A program made the position numbers and the translations under genes. The notes beneath the pieces are model-generated. The model made no database searches. It was not told the DNA's origin and was given only the letters and a program-made list of their open reading frames with translations. A stretch of 64,000 nucleotides of DNA from Larix kaempferi (taxonomy: Eukaryota; Streptophyta; Pinopsida; Pinales; Pinaceae). This document shows positions 34,616 through 45,629 of this stretch, piece by piece; position 1 is the first letter of the stretch, and every line of letters starts with the position of its first letter. The stretch spans positions 7,310,001-7,374,000 of the forward strand of contig BSBM01000092.1 in assembly GCA_027924585.1 (NCBI GenBank), given 5' to 3'.

Positions 34616-37477
34616 TCAATCTTTGATCACTTCAATGTCATTGCTTTTCCAAGGTATAAAATTGTTAATTGCATCCTCTAAATACTTGCATTGATTACTT
34701 CTTTGCTTAAGCTTGATTTCATAATCAGGATCAACCAGAATTGATTGTGGGCACACAAGATAATATCCATCACCTAATTTTTCTCCATTAGGCATGACAA
34801 AGTTTGGTTCAATTCTTTTGATGTAACCCTTTGCAACCTTCAATTGACCATTAAAATATTTTAGTAAACATTTTTTTCCTTTCAATCCCGCATCTGAAGA
34901 TGGTAATTACAGTTGAACCTGCCAATAAACAAATTCCTGTGAAATCCCTCGGAATAAGAATGGAATATTAAATATAGAAATAAAGAGGCTTAGAAATTAC
35001 CTGTTGTATTGATTTTCCAATTGGGTCACGATTATGTTCTCCCGAAGTCAAAGGAGTTTGTTTTGGAAAAGCATGATGAGGACTCAGAGAAGCCTGTTAG
35101 TAAATAAATACTTGTAAGATATAGTGAAATAACGATTATAACATTTCAGTAAATATTAAATAGTTTCAAAAATCACCATCGACTTTCGAGTATGAAATGT
35201 ATTAGACTTTGGAGTATCAAATGTATTAGATGGTATTGGAGCGATTGTATTTTTTTCCAATGAACGTTGACTAGGATTATTCTGGATTAAGAGTTGGTTT
35301 AAAAAACTACATGGATTGGGGTGACTGGATTAAGAGGTGACAGTTGCGTATGTCCTCGATTTGATTCAACATATGACATGGAAATATTACTCTATCAATA
35401 TAATAGTTTGCATTAGATATCATGAAATCAAAAGATAAAGGGTTAGGATGCAAAAACAATAATTCATATATTACACACCCTACAACAATATGATCATGTT
35501 CATGTTAGCATTATGATTTTGAAATATCCAACTTCAAAGATGGCCTACATAAAAAATTAAAGTCAACACATGCAATCCTTACATTGTTGGATTTTGGAAC
35601 AACTCTGCCACTTTCTTTCCCGACCTCCATGGAAGCTTTCCATTCCATTAATTCTTCAACATTTTTTTTCAATCTTCTGAGTTCTTTGTCTTTTTCTCTT
35701 AATTTCTCTTTAGTATTATGAAATTCCTTCTTGTAGGAACACTCTTTTCCAAATAATACAGTTGGAGTGACTCCGAATCCAACCCGACGTACACAACCCC
35801 TCCTCTCAGGCCCCAAAACTATAGCAAGGGAATCTTGCTTTGTAGCATATGTAGGAGACACTAACTCATTTTGTGCCTATTCAATTTGATTCTAGCAATG
35901 TCAACATTTCAACAAACTCATATAAGAAACATCATTACCTCTAAAAAAAGCATACATGATACAAGAATAGGTTCTGAAATTACTATTTTCCTCGCAAGGA
36001 ATGATGACATTGGAGTGCCATCCTTCTTTTTATGGCATTTCATCCACACATCAGCAATAGTTATAGGCTTATCACTTGGACCACGAGATTGATTCTAGTA
36101 TCAACAAATACAACAATCTAGTTAACTATATTTAAAGTTGTTAATTGTGAACAAATAATAGAATTTGTTGCAACTTACGAGGTCATCTTCAACCCTAAAG
36201 TAACCTCTACGGCCATAAGTGTGGGTCTCTTGTTCTAATGCCCTATTTTCCTTATTTTTTTTTTTACCTCTCCTGCAACTCAATAAAAAAATAGATGCTA
36301 AGATTATAGTTGATTGTGTGAGAGGATTCAAAATCAAAGATGATAACATTCAAATTTGTCTTTCATTTTTACCTTGAATTTAGGTTCAGATTGTAATCTA
36401 ACAAATTCAATCCAATCACTTTCATTTACTCCAATAGGAAGGTTTGCAATCCTCTCCTCATCTATTTCGTATTTCAAATAGTATTTCTTATACAAATTAT
36501 ATCTATAGGTTCTCAAGCATTTTGATATTGCTTTATGACACCATTACTTTGCTGGCGGATCTATTTAGTAGGTACACTACAATAGATAAATAGTCCATTA
36601 TTAGATACAAACGTTATTTGAAACTAAACCTATGACACACAAGCTCAATATGCATCAATATATAAAGTTTAGAATAAGTTGATGCTCACATTGATTGCAC
36701 TCCACATGTATTTCTTTTGCACTTCACACACTTTTTTCCATTCCATGTGCTTGATGCCTAGAATTTCCCTTGCAAGAACACCTAAAAATGAGGATAATTT
36801 CTCTGAATGTGGACCAATAGGCTGGCCCCTCTCATTAAATTGAATTTTAGGAAATGCAATGCCCTCTATAGTGGTTCCAAAGAGACATTGCGTTGGTCCT
36901 CTATTCCTTCTTTTCACATTTATTGTAGTACTAGCTTGGGTAGATGCATTTGCATCGTCTAAACCATGCTCTTGTTGTGGTGGATCCTCCTCCAAAACAT
37001 GATCTTGTTGTGGTGGTTCTTGTTGAAATTTTTTTGGAAAAACAAACCAGTACCCCTCTTGAGACAATGACAATATGAAATTGTTAATATAAATCTTGAA
37101 ATACTTGTATAGGACAAAAAATGTTTATAAATGATCATACCTTCCAGTGGTTCTTTCACATCTTTCTCAAGAGTATGTGCATTAGAATTCTAGTTGACAC
37201 TATAGCAAGTAGATTCACTTTGTAATGGGACAGTGGATCCCGATGCTATATTTTGTTGGAATTTGTTTCCCACCTTAGAGCCTATGGTCAAGTATATTAT
37301 GAATTATTTTAATATAATTGTTTATTTATTAAAAAATAAATAATAAGTTAGCATCATGTTTAAAATATTTACCTGAAGTTGTGCCACATATAACATTGTC
37401 ATTTCTTTTGGTAATGCGGCCTGACTTTGTTAAATGTGATGTATTGCAACGTCTTAATTTAATCCTGTTAGCTCCCT
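34616..37477 (-). pseudogene. Ptta/En/Spm (CACTA-associated) protein gene, multi-exon
   Basis: Minus-strand exons fit together at about 37477-37376, 37281-37142, 37057-36690, 36545-36373, 36277-36180, 36095-35940, 35890-35550 and 34885-34616. The central exons hold a pattern I associate with the plant transposase Ptta/En/Spm family: K-F-E/K-Y-E-I-D then W-I-E-F-V, D-V-W-M-K-C-H-K-K-K-D-G and G-C-V-R-R-V-G-F-G-V-T-P. A Lys/Glu coiled coil follows. The last exon resembles the C-terminal region that often follows in such proteins and ends in a P-W-K motif. Such proteins bind CACTA subterminal repeats. A TAG near 37190 suggests decay. Exon borders are my estimates, and more 5' exons may exist. 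Confidence 0.7.
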
Positions 37478-38429
37478 ACAAATATGGATTGCAGCTCGTG
37501 CTCAAAGAAAGTTAGACAATTTTTAAGGTATAAAAGAAAGGACAATAATTGTTAAAAAAATATTGAAGTTATTGAAATCCCAAACAACAAAAAAATAATG
37601 TCTTACTTTGATATGGACATCCGCAAATAAAATGCATAACAAAAAAATCATTTTTATTAACACATCGTTGAAACAATCCAACTAACACAATACTAAAAAT
37701 TAAATAGTATTTATGAACATTATACAAATATCTTTAACTCATTCATAACAAAATGTCTAACAATGTATACTAAAATATAGAGGGTGCTTTTTGGGAATAC
37801 TCTGTGTTCAAAAGTTTTACAGGAAAAATGTACGAAATCTAATGTTATTAACTGGTTCAGGATGCTACTGCATCTTGGACTGCTCAAGATGCTACTGCAA
37901 CTTATGACTCCAAGACACACTCTCTTCTTCTATTTATATTTTTCGGGTATTATTTGATGTGTAATCTTCACATGCTTCAACAAATCTTCTATTATTAAAC
38001 CTTTTAATTCATATTTCTGTCTTTTGCATATTTTGATTATTTAACCAATTAAAATCTCAATGGACATCTTCCAGGTTTGCTGGCTTCATGCCCTTTCAAA
38101 TCTCTGTTTTAATGAACTAATTAATTAATTAACTAGTCAATTAATTCATAAATTAACTTCAAGCCTGTAGGCTTCATTTCCTTCAAAACTGCATGCTTGG
38201 GCTTTCTATGAGATTCCTTTCTCCCAAAAATTGGGCATGATCTTTTTTAATCTTCTGGCTTCTTCTTATTAAGATCTCCATCTTTATAAGATTTGCAGTG
38301 ACAGTGGATAAAAACTTGTCATAGAAAAACAGAGCAACTATCTTGCCCACAAGATCAGATATCGAGACCTAGTCACCTCTATTGTTTGATCACAAAGTTA
38401 CGTTCATCAGAAACCAAGAGTGACTCCAG
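37478..38429. other. Intergenic AT-rich interval
   Basis: No gene seen. A small repeated phrase (GATGCTACTGCA, twice at 37861-37900) and TTAATTAA runs near 38110-38150 are the only structure. Confidence 0.45.
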
Positions 38430-38720
38430 GGTTTGCAATTCTGAGGACATAACTGCCATATTGCCAACAAGGGAATCTCAAGACATGGGAAAATATTTTT
38501 AAAAAAGGCCGGATTGGTCCCAGCAGATGTTGTCTATGTATGCAGAATGCTGAAACCACAAAACATCTTCTTGTGGAATACTAATTCATGAAGGGTGTTT
38601 GGAAATTATGCTGCACAACTCTAAATACTGAGCAGATGTGAGGTGGGGTTCTGAGAATTTTGATATAAATTTTCTTAACTGGTTTAGAATCTATAAATCT
38701 CACCATTTACTTCCAATTTA
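38430..38720 (+). pseudogene. LINE remnant: RT-associated zinc-binding domain
   Basis: One frame reads G-P-S-R-C-C-L-C, then E-T-T-K-H-L-L-V-E, a stop, and F-M-K-G-V-W. This follows the C-x-x-C ... H-L-L-x-x-C ... W pattern of the zinc-binding domain (zf-RVT) at the end of plant non-LTR retrotransposon polyproteins. Only a short piece remains, and the rest of pol is absent. Confidence 0.55.
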
Positions 38721-39048
38721 GATTCCAATATTTTTCCTTGAAGAAATTCTGCGATTTTTGCTAACTAGATGTTGGAGAGACTAACTCGGGCATTTATAAG
38801 ATCTCTATAACTTTTGGAAAGAGAGAATCTGCATTTTTTGTTTGGATTTGTGAGTAAGTGGATTTCCAGTAACGATACATCTGGAAAATTCTGGTAACCC
38901 TATTCTAATACTATGAGATTAGGGAATGGAGCAGGTCTGCCCATCTCCTGCATCAACAAGGGTGGAAACGGTCGGTGGCACCACATGTTGGCCTACTTAT
39001 TTCAAATCCACAGTTTGATGATGTAATGTATTTTAATATCTAGTTCAT

Positions 39049-40582
39049 TGTTGGAGCATAGGCCGCAGCTATGGCAAAGCTGCCAAGTTTTAGGAAAAAG
39101 CACTAAGTTTTGAAGGAAAAGTGCTAATTTTGAGGAAAAGCACCATTTTTGGGCAAAAATGAACAGTGCGCGGTACGACGCCAGATGGACGAGCTCACCG
39201 TAGATTGTGGGCCGGAAATCGTGGAGCTCGCGTGCACAAGTCAAAGGAAAGAGTAAATAAGGTGGCCGAGTAGAAATCTCAACCACCACAGTAAATGAAG
39301 CGGCGGAATAGAGGGCTCAGCTGCCCTCATTAAGGCAAAGTACAAGACTTATGGTTGCTCGGACCAAGGAAGAGAAACAGGCTGAAGCATTGAAGGCGAA
39401 GGACAAGGAGCAAAGAACGATGAAGCGGTACCCATACCCGCAATCTGTGCCAGAAATCGCGGAGTCTGCAGGAAGCTGGGCGTCTGTGACGTGATTGCAA
39501 GAGGCACCTACAGTACACCTAGCCGTGTCCGCGGTTAGGGTTTTTGGGGATCACTGTTGGGAAAGGCCCACAGTTTTGTAAAGGTGTGACCCTCAGGGCC
39601 ACCTATATATATGTGTAATTGAAAAGGGAAAAGGGTTAGATAGTTACTGAGTTACACGGACAGTCTAAGTTGATGTCTAAGTCATTTGTATCGCTGTATC
39701 TTTTAAGTTGTTAATGATCATTTTGTGCATGTAAGAAGGCCACGATCTCGTAGGAAGACCGCTTGGCATAAGGGCCATTGCATGTATCGACCAGTCGCAA
39801 GAGGACTGAGAGGGGAATGTAATTGTATGTCTTTGTCATGGTAATATCTGTAGAAGAAGAGAATATATATAAGAGAAGGGCTCCCAGCTGTGTGCGTGGA
39901 GTTTCCTAGAAAGATCTAAGGCTGCAGCTTTGTGCACAGTAGAACTGTGTTATCCCCATCTCAAGATAATATAAAACACAGTTCTCGTAAACATAGCTTC
40001 CCTCTTGGAAGTGAACCATGTAATTCTTTTTTTTGTGGTGATGCTTTATGTGATTGCATTTCTTTGCTTTACTGTCTATGTTTCTATGAATGTTTCACTA
40101 TCTTTATGAATGATTATGTAAAGTAAATCCTAGAAGCTCCCTTAGAAGTTGTACTTGTGCTTTGTCGAAGGAGTCTATAAGAACACTATCGCTGTAGCGC
40201 TAAAGGAGTGTGTTACTGTGTTGTGGCACAAGGGCAGAGATGATACATATTGTATCGGAGGTAGTGGGTAAAAGACTCATGCGCAGGTGCGGAGCTACCA
40301 CACAGCTCGGCTGAGAAGAGTGAGTTCCAGCTTCGTAGCGCTGGGAGACCTGTGAAAGAGTAAGACGCTCTGTTCAGGGGTTACCTCCAAGAAGGGAAGA
40401 GAGAAGACTGTAGACTCCACACCACCTAGGTTAAGGAAACCTGATTCCTTAGCCCCCCCATAGCCACTTCGGGTGAGACTTCGGGCTGCTGTGCAGCTCG
40501 TTGCCGAAAGGGCCAATGCGCCAAAGGGGTTTTTGTTGCTGCGCATCCTGAAAACCCGGGTCTGTCCAGAAAGCAGCCAACA
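39049..40582 (+). repeat. G2 5' LTR (1534 bp)
   Basis: Pairs with 51645-53170. A TATATATATG string near 39606 may be its TATA region. Small frames inside (for example 39932-40126) also occur in the partner LTR but look fortuitous. Confidence 0.95.
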
Positions 40583-40584
40583 AA

Positions 40585-40600
40585 TGGTTCCATTGCCGGC
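40585..40600 (+). other. G2 primer binding site
   Basis: TGGTTCCATTGCCGGC starts two bases after the LTR. It is close to the TGG-x-GCC-x-TTGCCGGGG sites of plant Athila/Tat-type gypsy elements, with a few changes. Confidence 0.65.
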
Positions 40601-40624
40601 TTTAACCCTATTATTTTGAAGGCA

Positions 40625-42709
40625 ATGTGGTGCTGGAATCCTACAGCTAAAGAAATTCAAGAGTGGTTTGATTCAAAGGCTAGAGAGTTCGCTGAACGTG
40701 AAAATAGAAGCCCTCGGATTCAGACAGAGGACTGGTTGTAGAAGCATATTTATACTGAGCTTCACGAAATCTTCTTTGTAACATTTGCACTCGAGTTGCA
40801 TGATTGGGTATCCAAGCTAGCAGATACTGGACCCAATGTGCATGTTGATCAACCTATCGTTTGGATGCCTGAGCTAGTTAGCATTTTGAAGCGGGTAGAT
40901 AATCCTGTGTCCCGCACAGTAGTCTTTTGGTTGAATAGTCTGCTGGAAGGCTTCATCACTGAGTTTGCAGTAGATACGAGAAAGAGCTTCAGCGAGGCTG
41001 AGAGGAGCTTCTTCAAAGCATACAGGGGTAAGTTCTTAAATTCTCTGAACTTGTGGATTAAAATGCTCTTATATGAAAAACGAAAACTATGCATAGCTTC
41101 CAATGAATAGCATAGAAAAGTAATGTCCGCAGATTCTGATAGTGATCTTGAAGTTATTGGTTGCACTCATAGCAGAAAACGGTATAAAGTAGGCCTCGAC
41201 CAGCATTCTTTTGAGTCTATCCCAGAAGATAGCCTAGCTCGGAGAGCGAGCCATATAGAGAGACAAGGGAGTGCTCATATCCCTTATCACCCTTTTACAC
41301 CGCAAAAGCAGGACGGGGCTTAGCATAACCCCGCAGTAACACCCTCTAGTAGCCCGCACGGTACTTCTAGTAACTCAGCCCCACCTTTGTTTAACCATCT
41401 CGGAGGTAGTTCCACAACACCTCCACGTCAACCTAGCGCAAGAAGGATGGGTGATGACATGAAGCTACCAACCTTTAGAGGAACAGGGCTAGAAGACCCT
41501 GAGCAACACTGGTTTCTATGTGAAGCCATTTGGACAATTAAGCAAATTAATGATGATGCTGTTAAGCTGGTTCAGTTAGCAACCACACTAAGAGAGAGAG
41601 CCTTAACCTGGTTTATGAAATACTCAGCAGCACAGAATAGGACGCTTGCCGATGTAAGAAGTGCTATGATTAAAGAATTCAAGAAACCTAAATCAAAATC
41701 ACAGTGCATAACAGAACTCAAAGACATAAAATAATTACCTACAGAATCAGTATGGGACTTTGACTAGAAGTTCAAAGCCTTGATAGATCAAGTAAGCTTT
41801 GAGTTTGCACCGCAACAGCATAAGGAATGGTTCATTGCTGCGCTGCTTCCTCATATTAGACTTCCTCTTATGCAACATAATCTCACTACTCAAGAACAAG
41901 CTCTAGAGATGGCTATGAAACTAGAAGCTTCACCAATTGCTGGAACAAGCAACGATGTTGCGCAGTTGCAGAACCAAATAGCAAACCTAACTTTGCAAGT
42001 GCATGATATTAAGAAAGGAAAGGATGTTAAAGAAGAAATTTGGTGTACAAAGTGTAGAGCACAAGGAAATTCAAAGGACCATTGTTCTATTTTCATAGAT
42101 TATATTGCAACATGAGCACCTAACCCTTTACCACAGGCTCAGGGGCCTTGGTGTGAAATCTGTAGAACTAGAGGCCACAGACCACAAGAGTGTCACTTGT
42201 TACAGAAATATGTACAAACTCCAAAGAATCTATATTGCAATTTCTGTAAATCAGTAGGCCATGATGAGAACAATTGCAGAGCATATGACCTTATGATAGA
42301 AAGAAAACATGATGTTTATAGAGTACAGTCAGAACCACAAGGACCCACAGCAGGTCCGCAGTATGACCCAGCTCGCGGAGGTCGAGGAGGAAATTACAGG
42401 GGCCGAGGACGCGCAGGAGGTTTTGGTCGTGGAAGAGGACAGATCACTTGCTATAACTGCGGAGCTCAAGGCCATTATGCAAGGGATTGCCAAAACCCTA
42501 CAACCACCTGCATATACTGTAAATATTATGATGATGTCATTGAAGAATGCCCTCAATTGATGGCCAAGATGCAAGAAAAGAAGCCACAGGTTAACCAGAA
42601 TATTCAGTTGATTGCAACAGAAAAAAGAGAACCAGATCCCACAGTTAATATAGCGACGCTCAGAGTCAGGAACTGGAAAGCCAGCAACACAATGGGTGCG
42701 CCGCGCTAA
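40625..42709 (+). pseudogene. G2 gag with a zinc-knuckle array
   Basis: A single frame is coding-like from the ATG at 40625 to about 42660. It is interrupted at 40739, 41108, 41321, 41765 (TAG), 41732 (TAA) and 42113 (TGA). An N-terminal helical region comes first, then the capsid-type gag domain from about 41440 (L-P-x-F-R-G-T-G-x-E-D-P, later A-L-T-W-F). Five cysteine clusters follow between about 42040 and 42560. Three are full C-x2-C-x4-H-x4-C knuckles (at about 42155, 42235 and 42450), and two lack the histidine. An Arg/Gly-rich stretch (42370-42440) precedes the fourth and should bind RNA. Near 42660 the frame shifts to that of pol. The shift may be a mutation or the natural gag-pol junction. 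Confidence 0.85.
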
Positions 42710-42975
42710 TATTAAACCATCCCTGCTTGACCTACAGAAGCAAAAAGAAGCATTCAAGCAAGGTCAAGAGTATTTCTCAGATCCGCGAGCTTCAAGTTCT
42801 GTCGCATTACTACACAATGATATCAGACCGCATGTGCCAAGTCAAGAGAACCTGGTACAAGAGCAGGCTACTACATCTGGAAGGCCTGATGAGTAGGATA
42901 CAGTAGGCAGTGTTCATGCTTTCCTGAGAAGCTGCTTAAAGTTGTTGAGCAATGAAAAAGCAACTATGGAACTCC

Positions 42976-43894
42976 TGTGAAAATCCTCACAGCAGATCTA
43001 AGAGATGATGTATCTCACAAGAGAATAATTATGATTAAGCAAGAAAATAGAAGAAGAGTGATACATGCAGTATAATGAGCAGCAGAATAATATGGTACAG
43101 TAGAACTCAGATAGAAGCAATAATACTTCGGTCATACTAGATTATTAATCACAAATGGACATATAAATAATACAATGCATGAGGAATTCGAATGCCTAAG
43201 GTGGCAATTCGAATTAGCCTTCATGGAGTGATCAAAGGATCACTGGAGTGTCATCGGAGCACAACTAGGTGTCCTCATGATCATCGGAGCGCAACTGGAA
43301 GTCTTCATCATCATCAGTGGAGTCATCAATGCTCAAGTAATTGTCAACCATCAGTCAAACTAACTCTGGTAGGTGTAACTCAGTGTAACTAAGTGTAACT
43401 AAGTGTAACTCAGTGTAACTAAGTGTAACTGAGTGTAACTGAGTGTAACTCAATGTAACTAAGTGTAACTCAATGTAACTAAGAGTAACTGAATGTAACT
43501 GAGTGTAACTGAGTGTAACTCAATGTAACTGAGTGTAACTGAGTGTAACTGACTGTAACTGAATGTAACTGACTGTAACTGAGTGTAACTCAATGTAACT
43601 GAGTGTAACTGACTGTAACTGACTGTAACTGAGTGTAACTGAACTGGTAGGTGAAGAAGGGCGAGTTGCTCCCTAAAATCAAGGAAGAAGGGCGCACTAA
43701 GCAACTGGAGGGCTAAAACTGAATAGTGAGAATCTCATGGGGGCTGGCTAACTGAGGGCTAGGTGCTGGACTGATGACTGGGATGCATGCAAACCCTAGA
43801 ATGCATGCAAACCCTAAAAGGTGCATGCATGACTGAAAATGTAAATGATCAAAATACTGGTGGGACTAGGATGGAGTATAGGAATATCCTAACA
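42976..43894 (-). mobile_element. Copia-type solo LTR with decamer array
   Basis: Starts TGTGAAAATCCTCACAGCA and ends TATCCTAACA, with the duplication ACTCC at 42971-42975 and 43895-43899. Both ends and internal phrases (AATTCGAA, GACTGGGATGCATGCAAACCC) resemble the C1 LTR, so it is a related family. By analogy with C1 its transcription direction is minus. No internal region remains, as expected from LTR-LTR recombination. Confidence 0.9.
43371..43640. repeat. Decamer minisatellite, 27 units
   Basis: Perfect 10-bp periodicity of (G/C/A)A(G/A/C)TGTAACT without a single indel. The last six bases are nearly invariant and the first positions vary. C1 LTRs carry only a few scattered copies of the same unit. 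Confidence 0.95.
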
Positions 43895-44324
43895 ACTCCA
43901 ACACCTGTTGGATCAGTGTCAACAATCTGCTTCGATGAACACAATGCAGCGTGCTGTTCATCAGATCAGGAGTCATACTAGAATTGGAAGAGAGATGAAA
44001 CTCACAATGCAGATTGGAGCATTTGAAATGGACGAAGTCATTTTGGATTTAGGCTCAGAAGTTAATGTTCTCACCATGCAGACTTGGGAACAGATGGGTA
44101 GTCCTCAGCTTATCAGATCTCTTATCCATCTAAGACTAGCAAATCAGCAACGAGTTTCTCCATTGGGAAGATTACCCAATGTACCCATTGATATTGAGGG
44201 AGTAAGAAGTTCTGCAGACTTTGAAGTAATCAAAATTCTGGATGACAGTAGACCTTACCCAGCACTTTTAGGCATAGACTGGGCATTTGATAATATGGCT
44301 ATCATTAATTTGAAGAAAAGATAG

Positions 44325-45629
44325 ATGACCTTTGAGGATGACCAGATCAGGGTCATTGCACCACTTGATCCCCTTCAAGGACCATGGTATATTGAACCCA
44401 TTCGAGCAGAAGAAGAAGTGCGCCACATGGAATGTTTGTATCAGATGACTGCTAGTCATAATGATTATGTCAATCCCATAGCGAACGACCATATCAACTG
44501 GCGATGCGATAGCTCATGCGCATCAGATTCAGAAGCAGGACTGGAAAACTGGCAGAATCGCTTACATGAGGTTTCTACAAGGCGTTGCGCCATGACGACT
44601 AAATCCATTCAATGGATTGGCACAAAATTGAATAACACTCCAATCTTTGATGGTTTAACTGGAGTAAGTGAATTCATACATGCATATGAAGAAGAAATCC
44701 CAGATGAGCAGCGCATACAAGCATTGGATGTAGCACTGCGCGCTACACCTGCAAGATGGTGGGGTGTGCATAAAGAAAATATCGACACATGGCAAGACTG
44801 TCGCAGGTTGATACTGCGTAGATTTCAAGAGACTACAGCAGGAGTTTTGCGCAAATATGATGGATAGAGTGACCCCAGGTCACACGTTGAAGCATGTATT
44901 CAGCAATGGTCAGATATTCCATAGGATGAGTGGGTTCACCTATTCATCCACACGTTGGATATAGTTCCAAGGAACTGGTACACTGAAACAGAATTGCGCA
45001 GAGGCACTATCACTTGGCCTCTCATGATTGAAAGTTTTCAACTCACTTTCAGCTTTGAGTCAGAACATCCAAGCATCGATCAGGCTTTAAAGTGTATTAG
45101 AAAGAAGATATTTGGACAATGTCCTTTACCAGAGTATTCTCAACCAGATTGGGTTGTCCACATGGAACATGCCCTGGAATGCTATAATTTCACCACTGGA
45201 GAAGAGGATGATAATCCTCGCAACATCAATATTCCAGAGTCAGAAGGGACGCACAAAGTCGAAGGCCCTCAGCTTGATATCCCTACCATTACAGAACACA
45301 TCAAGCTCAAGAAGATTAACATTGGTACAAAAGCCGAACCCAAGTTTGCCTCTATAGGAGATTATTGGGATGATGAAACTGTTGGCCATATTGCAGATTT
45401 ACTACATGAATACCAGGATATCTTTCCTATCAAGTTTATAGAAATGAAAGGCATCCTAGGAGATTTAGGAGTTATGCGCATACCTTTGAAAGTAGATGCT
45501 AAGCCAGTAAAACAACGCCCGTACAGGTTGAACCCGCGATACAAAGAAAAGGTCAGAGAAAAAATTGATAAGATGCTCGCAGCTGGTATCATTTAGCCAG
45601 TAGAGGAAAGTGATTGGATTAGTCCTACG
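44325..45629 (+). pseudogene. G2 second gag-like region and RT N-terminus
   Basis: The same pol frame continues, with TAG at 44865, 44922 and 45594. At about 44630-44830 it shows F-D-G, then F-I-H-A-Y-E-E-E, a helix with D-V-A-L-R-A-T-P-A-R-W-W-G, and W-Q-D-C-x-x-L-I-L-x-x-F. This is the spacing of a capsid-type gag domain (Retrotrans_gag). A further gag-like stretch (W-Y-T-E-x-E-L-R-R-G-T-I-T-W) follows at 44970-45020. From 45340 the sequence is RT N-terminal: H-E-Y-Q-D-I-F-P, K-Q-R-P-Y-R. A gag-like fold between protease and RT is not in the standard gypsy plan. It could be a capsid duplication or a fused second gag. Confidence 0.7.

Larger units (their letters stand above)
42690..44324 (+). 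pseudogene. G2 protease region, interrupted by a solo LTR
   Basis: The pol frame runs 42690-42975, is cut by the solo LTR and resumes at 43900 in the same frame when one ACTCC copy is counted. It has a TAG at 42894 and another at 44322. The aspartic protease signature D-L-G-S-E-V-N-V-L-T is at about 44045, with L-L-G-I-D-W-A near the end (about 44270). Protease cleaves the Gag-Pol precursor. A conserved Ser or Thr usually follows the active Asp, and Leu stands there in this copy, as it does in some plant gypsy elements. Confidence 0.8.

Noticed and set aside
43371-43640. CRISPR-like regular repeat.
   Set aside because: The unit is 10 bp with no spacers, and the DNA is a plant nuclear repeat.
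43459-43704. Minus-strand ORF of 81 codons with a repeated HSVTLSY pattern.
   Set aside because: It is only the translation of the decamer minisatellite.
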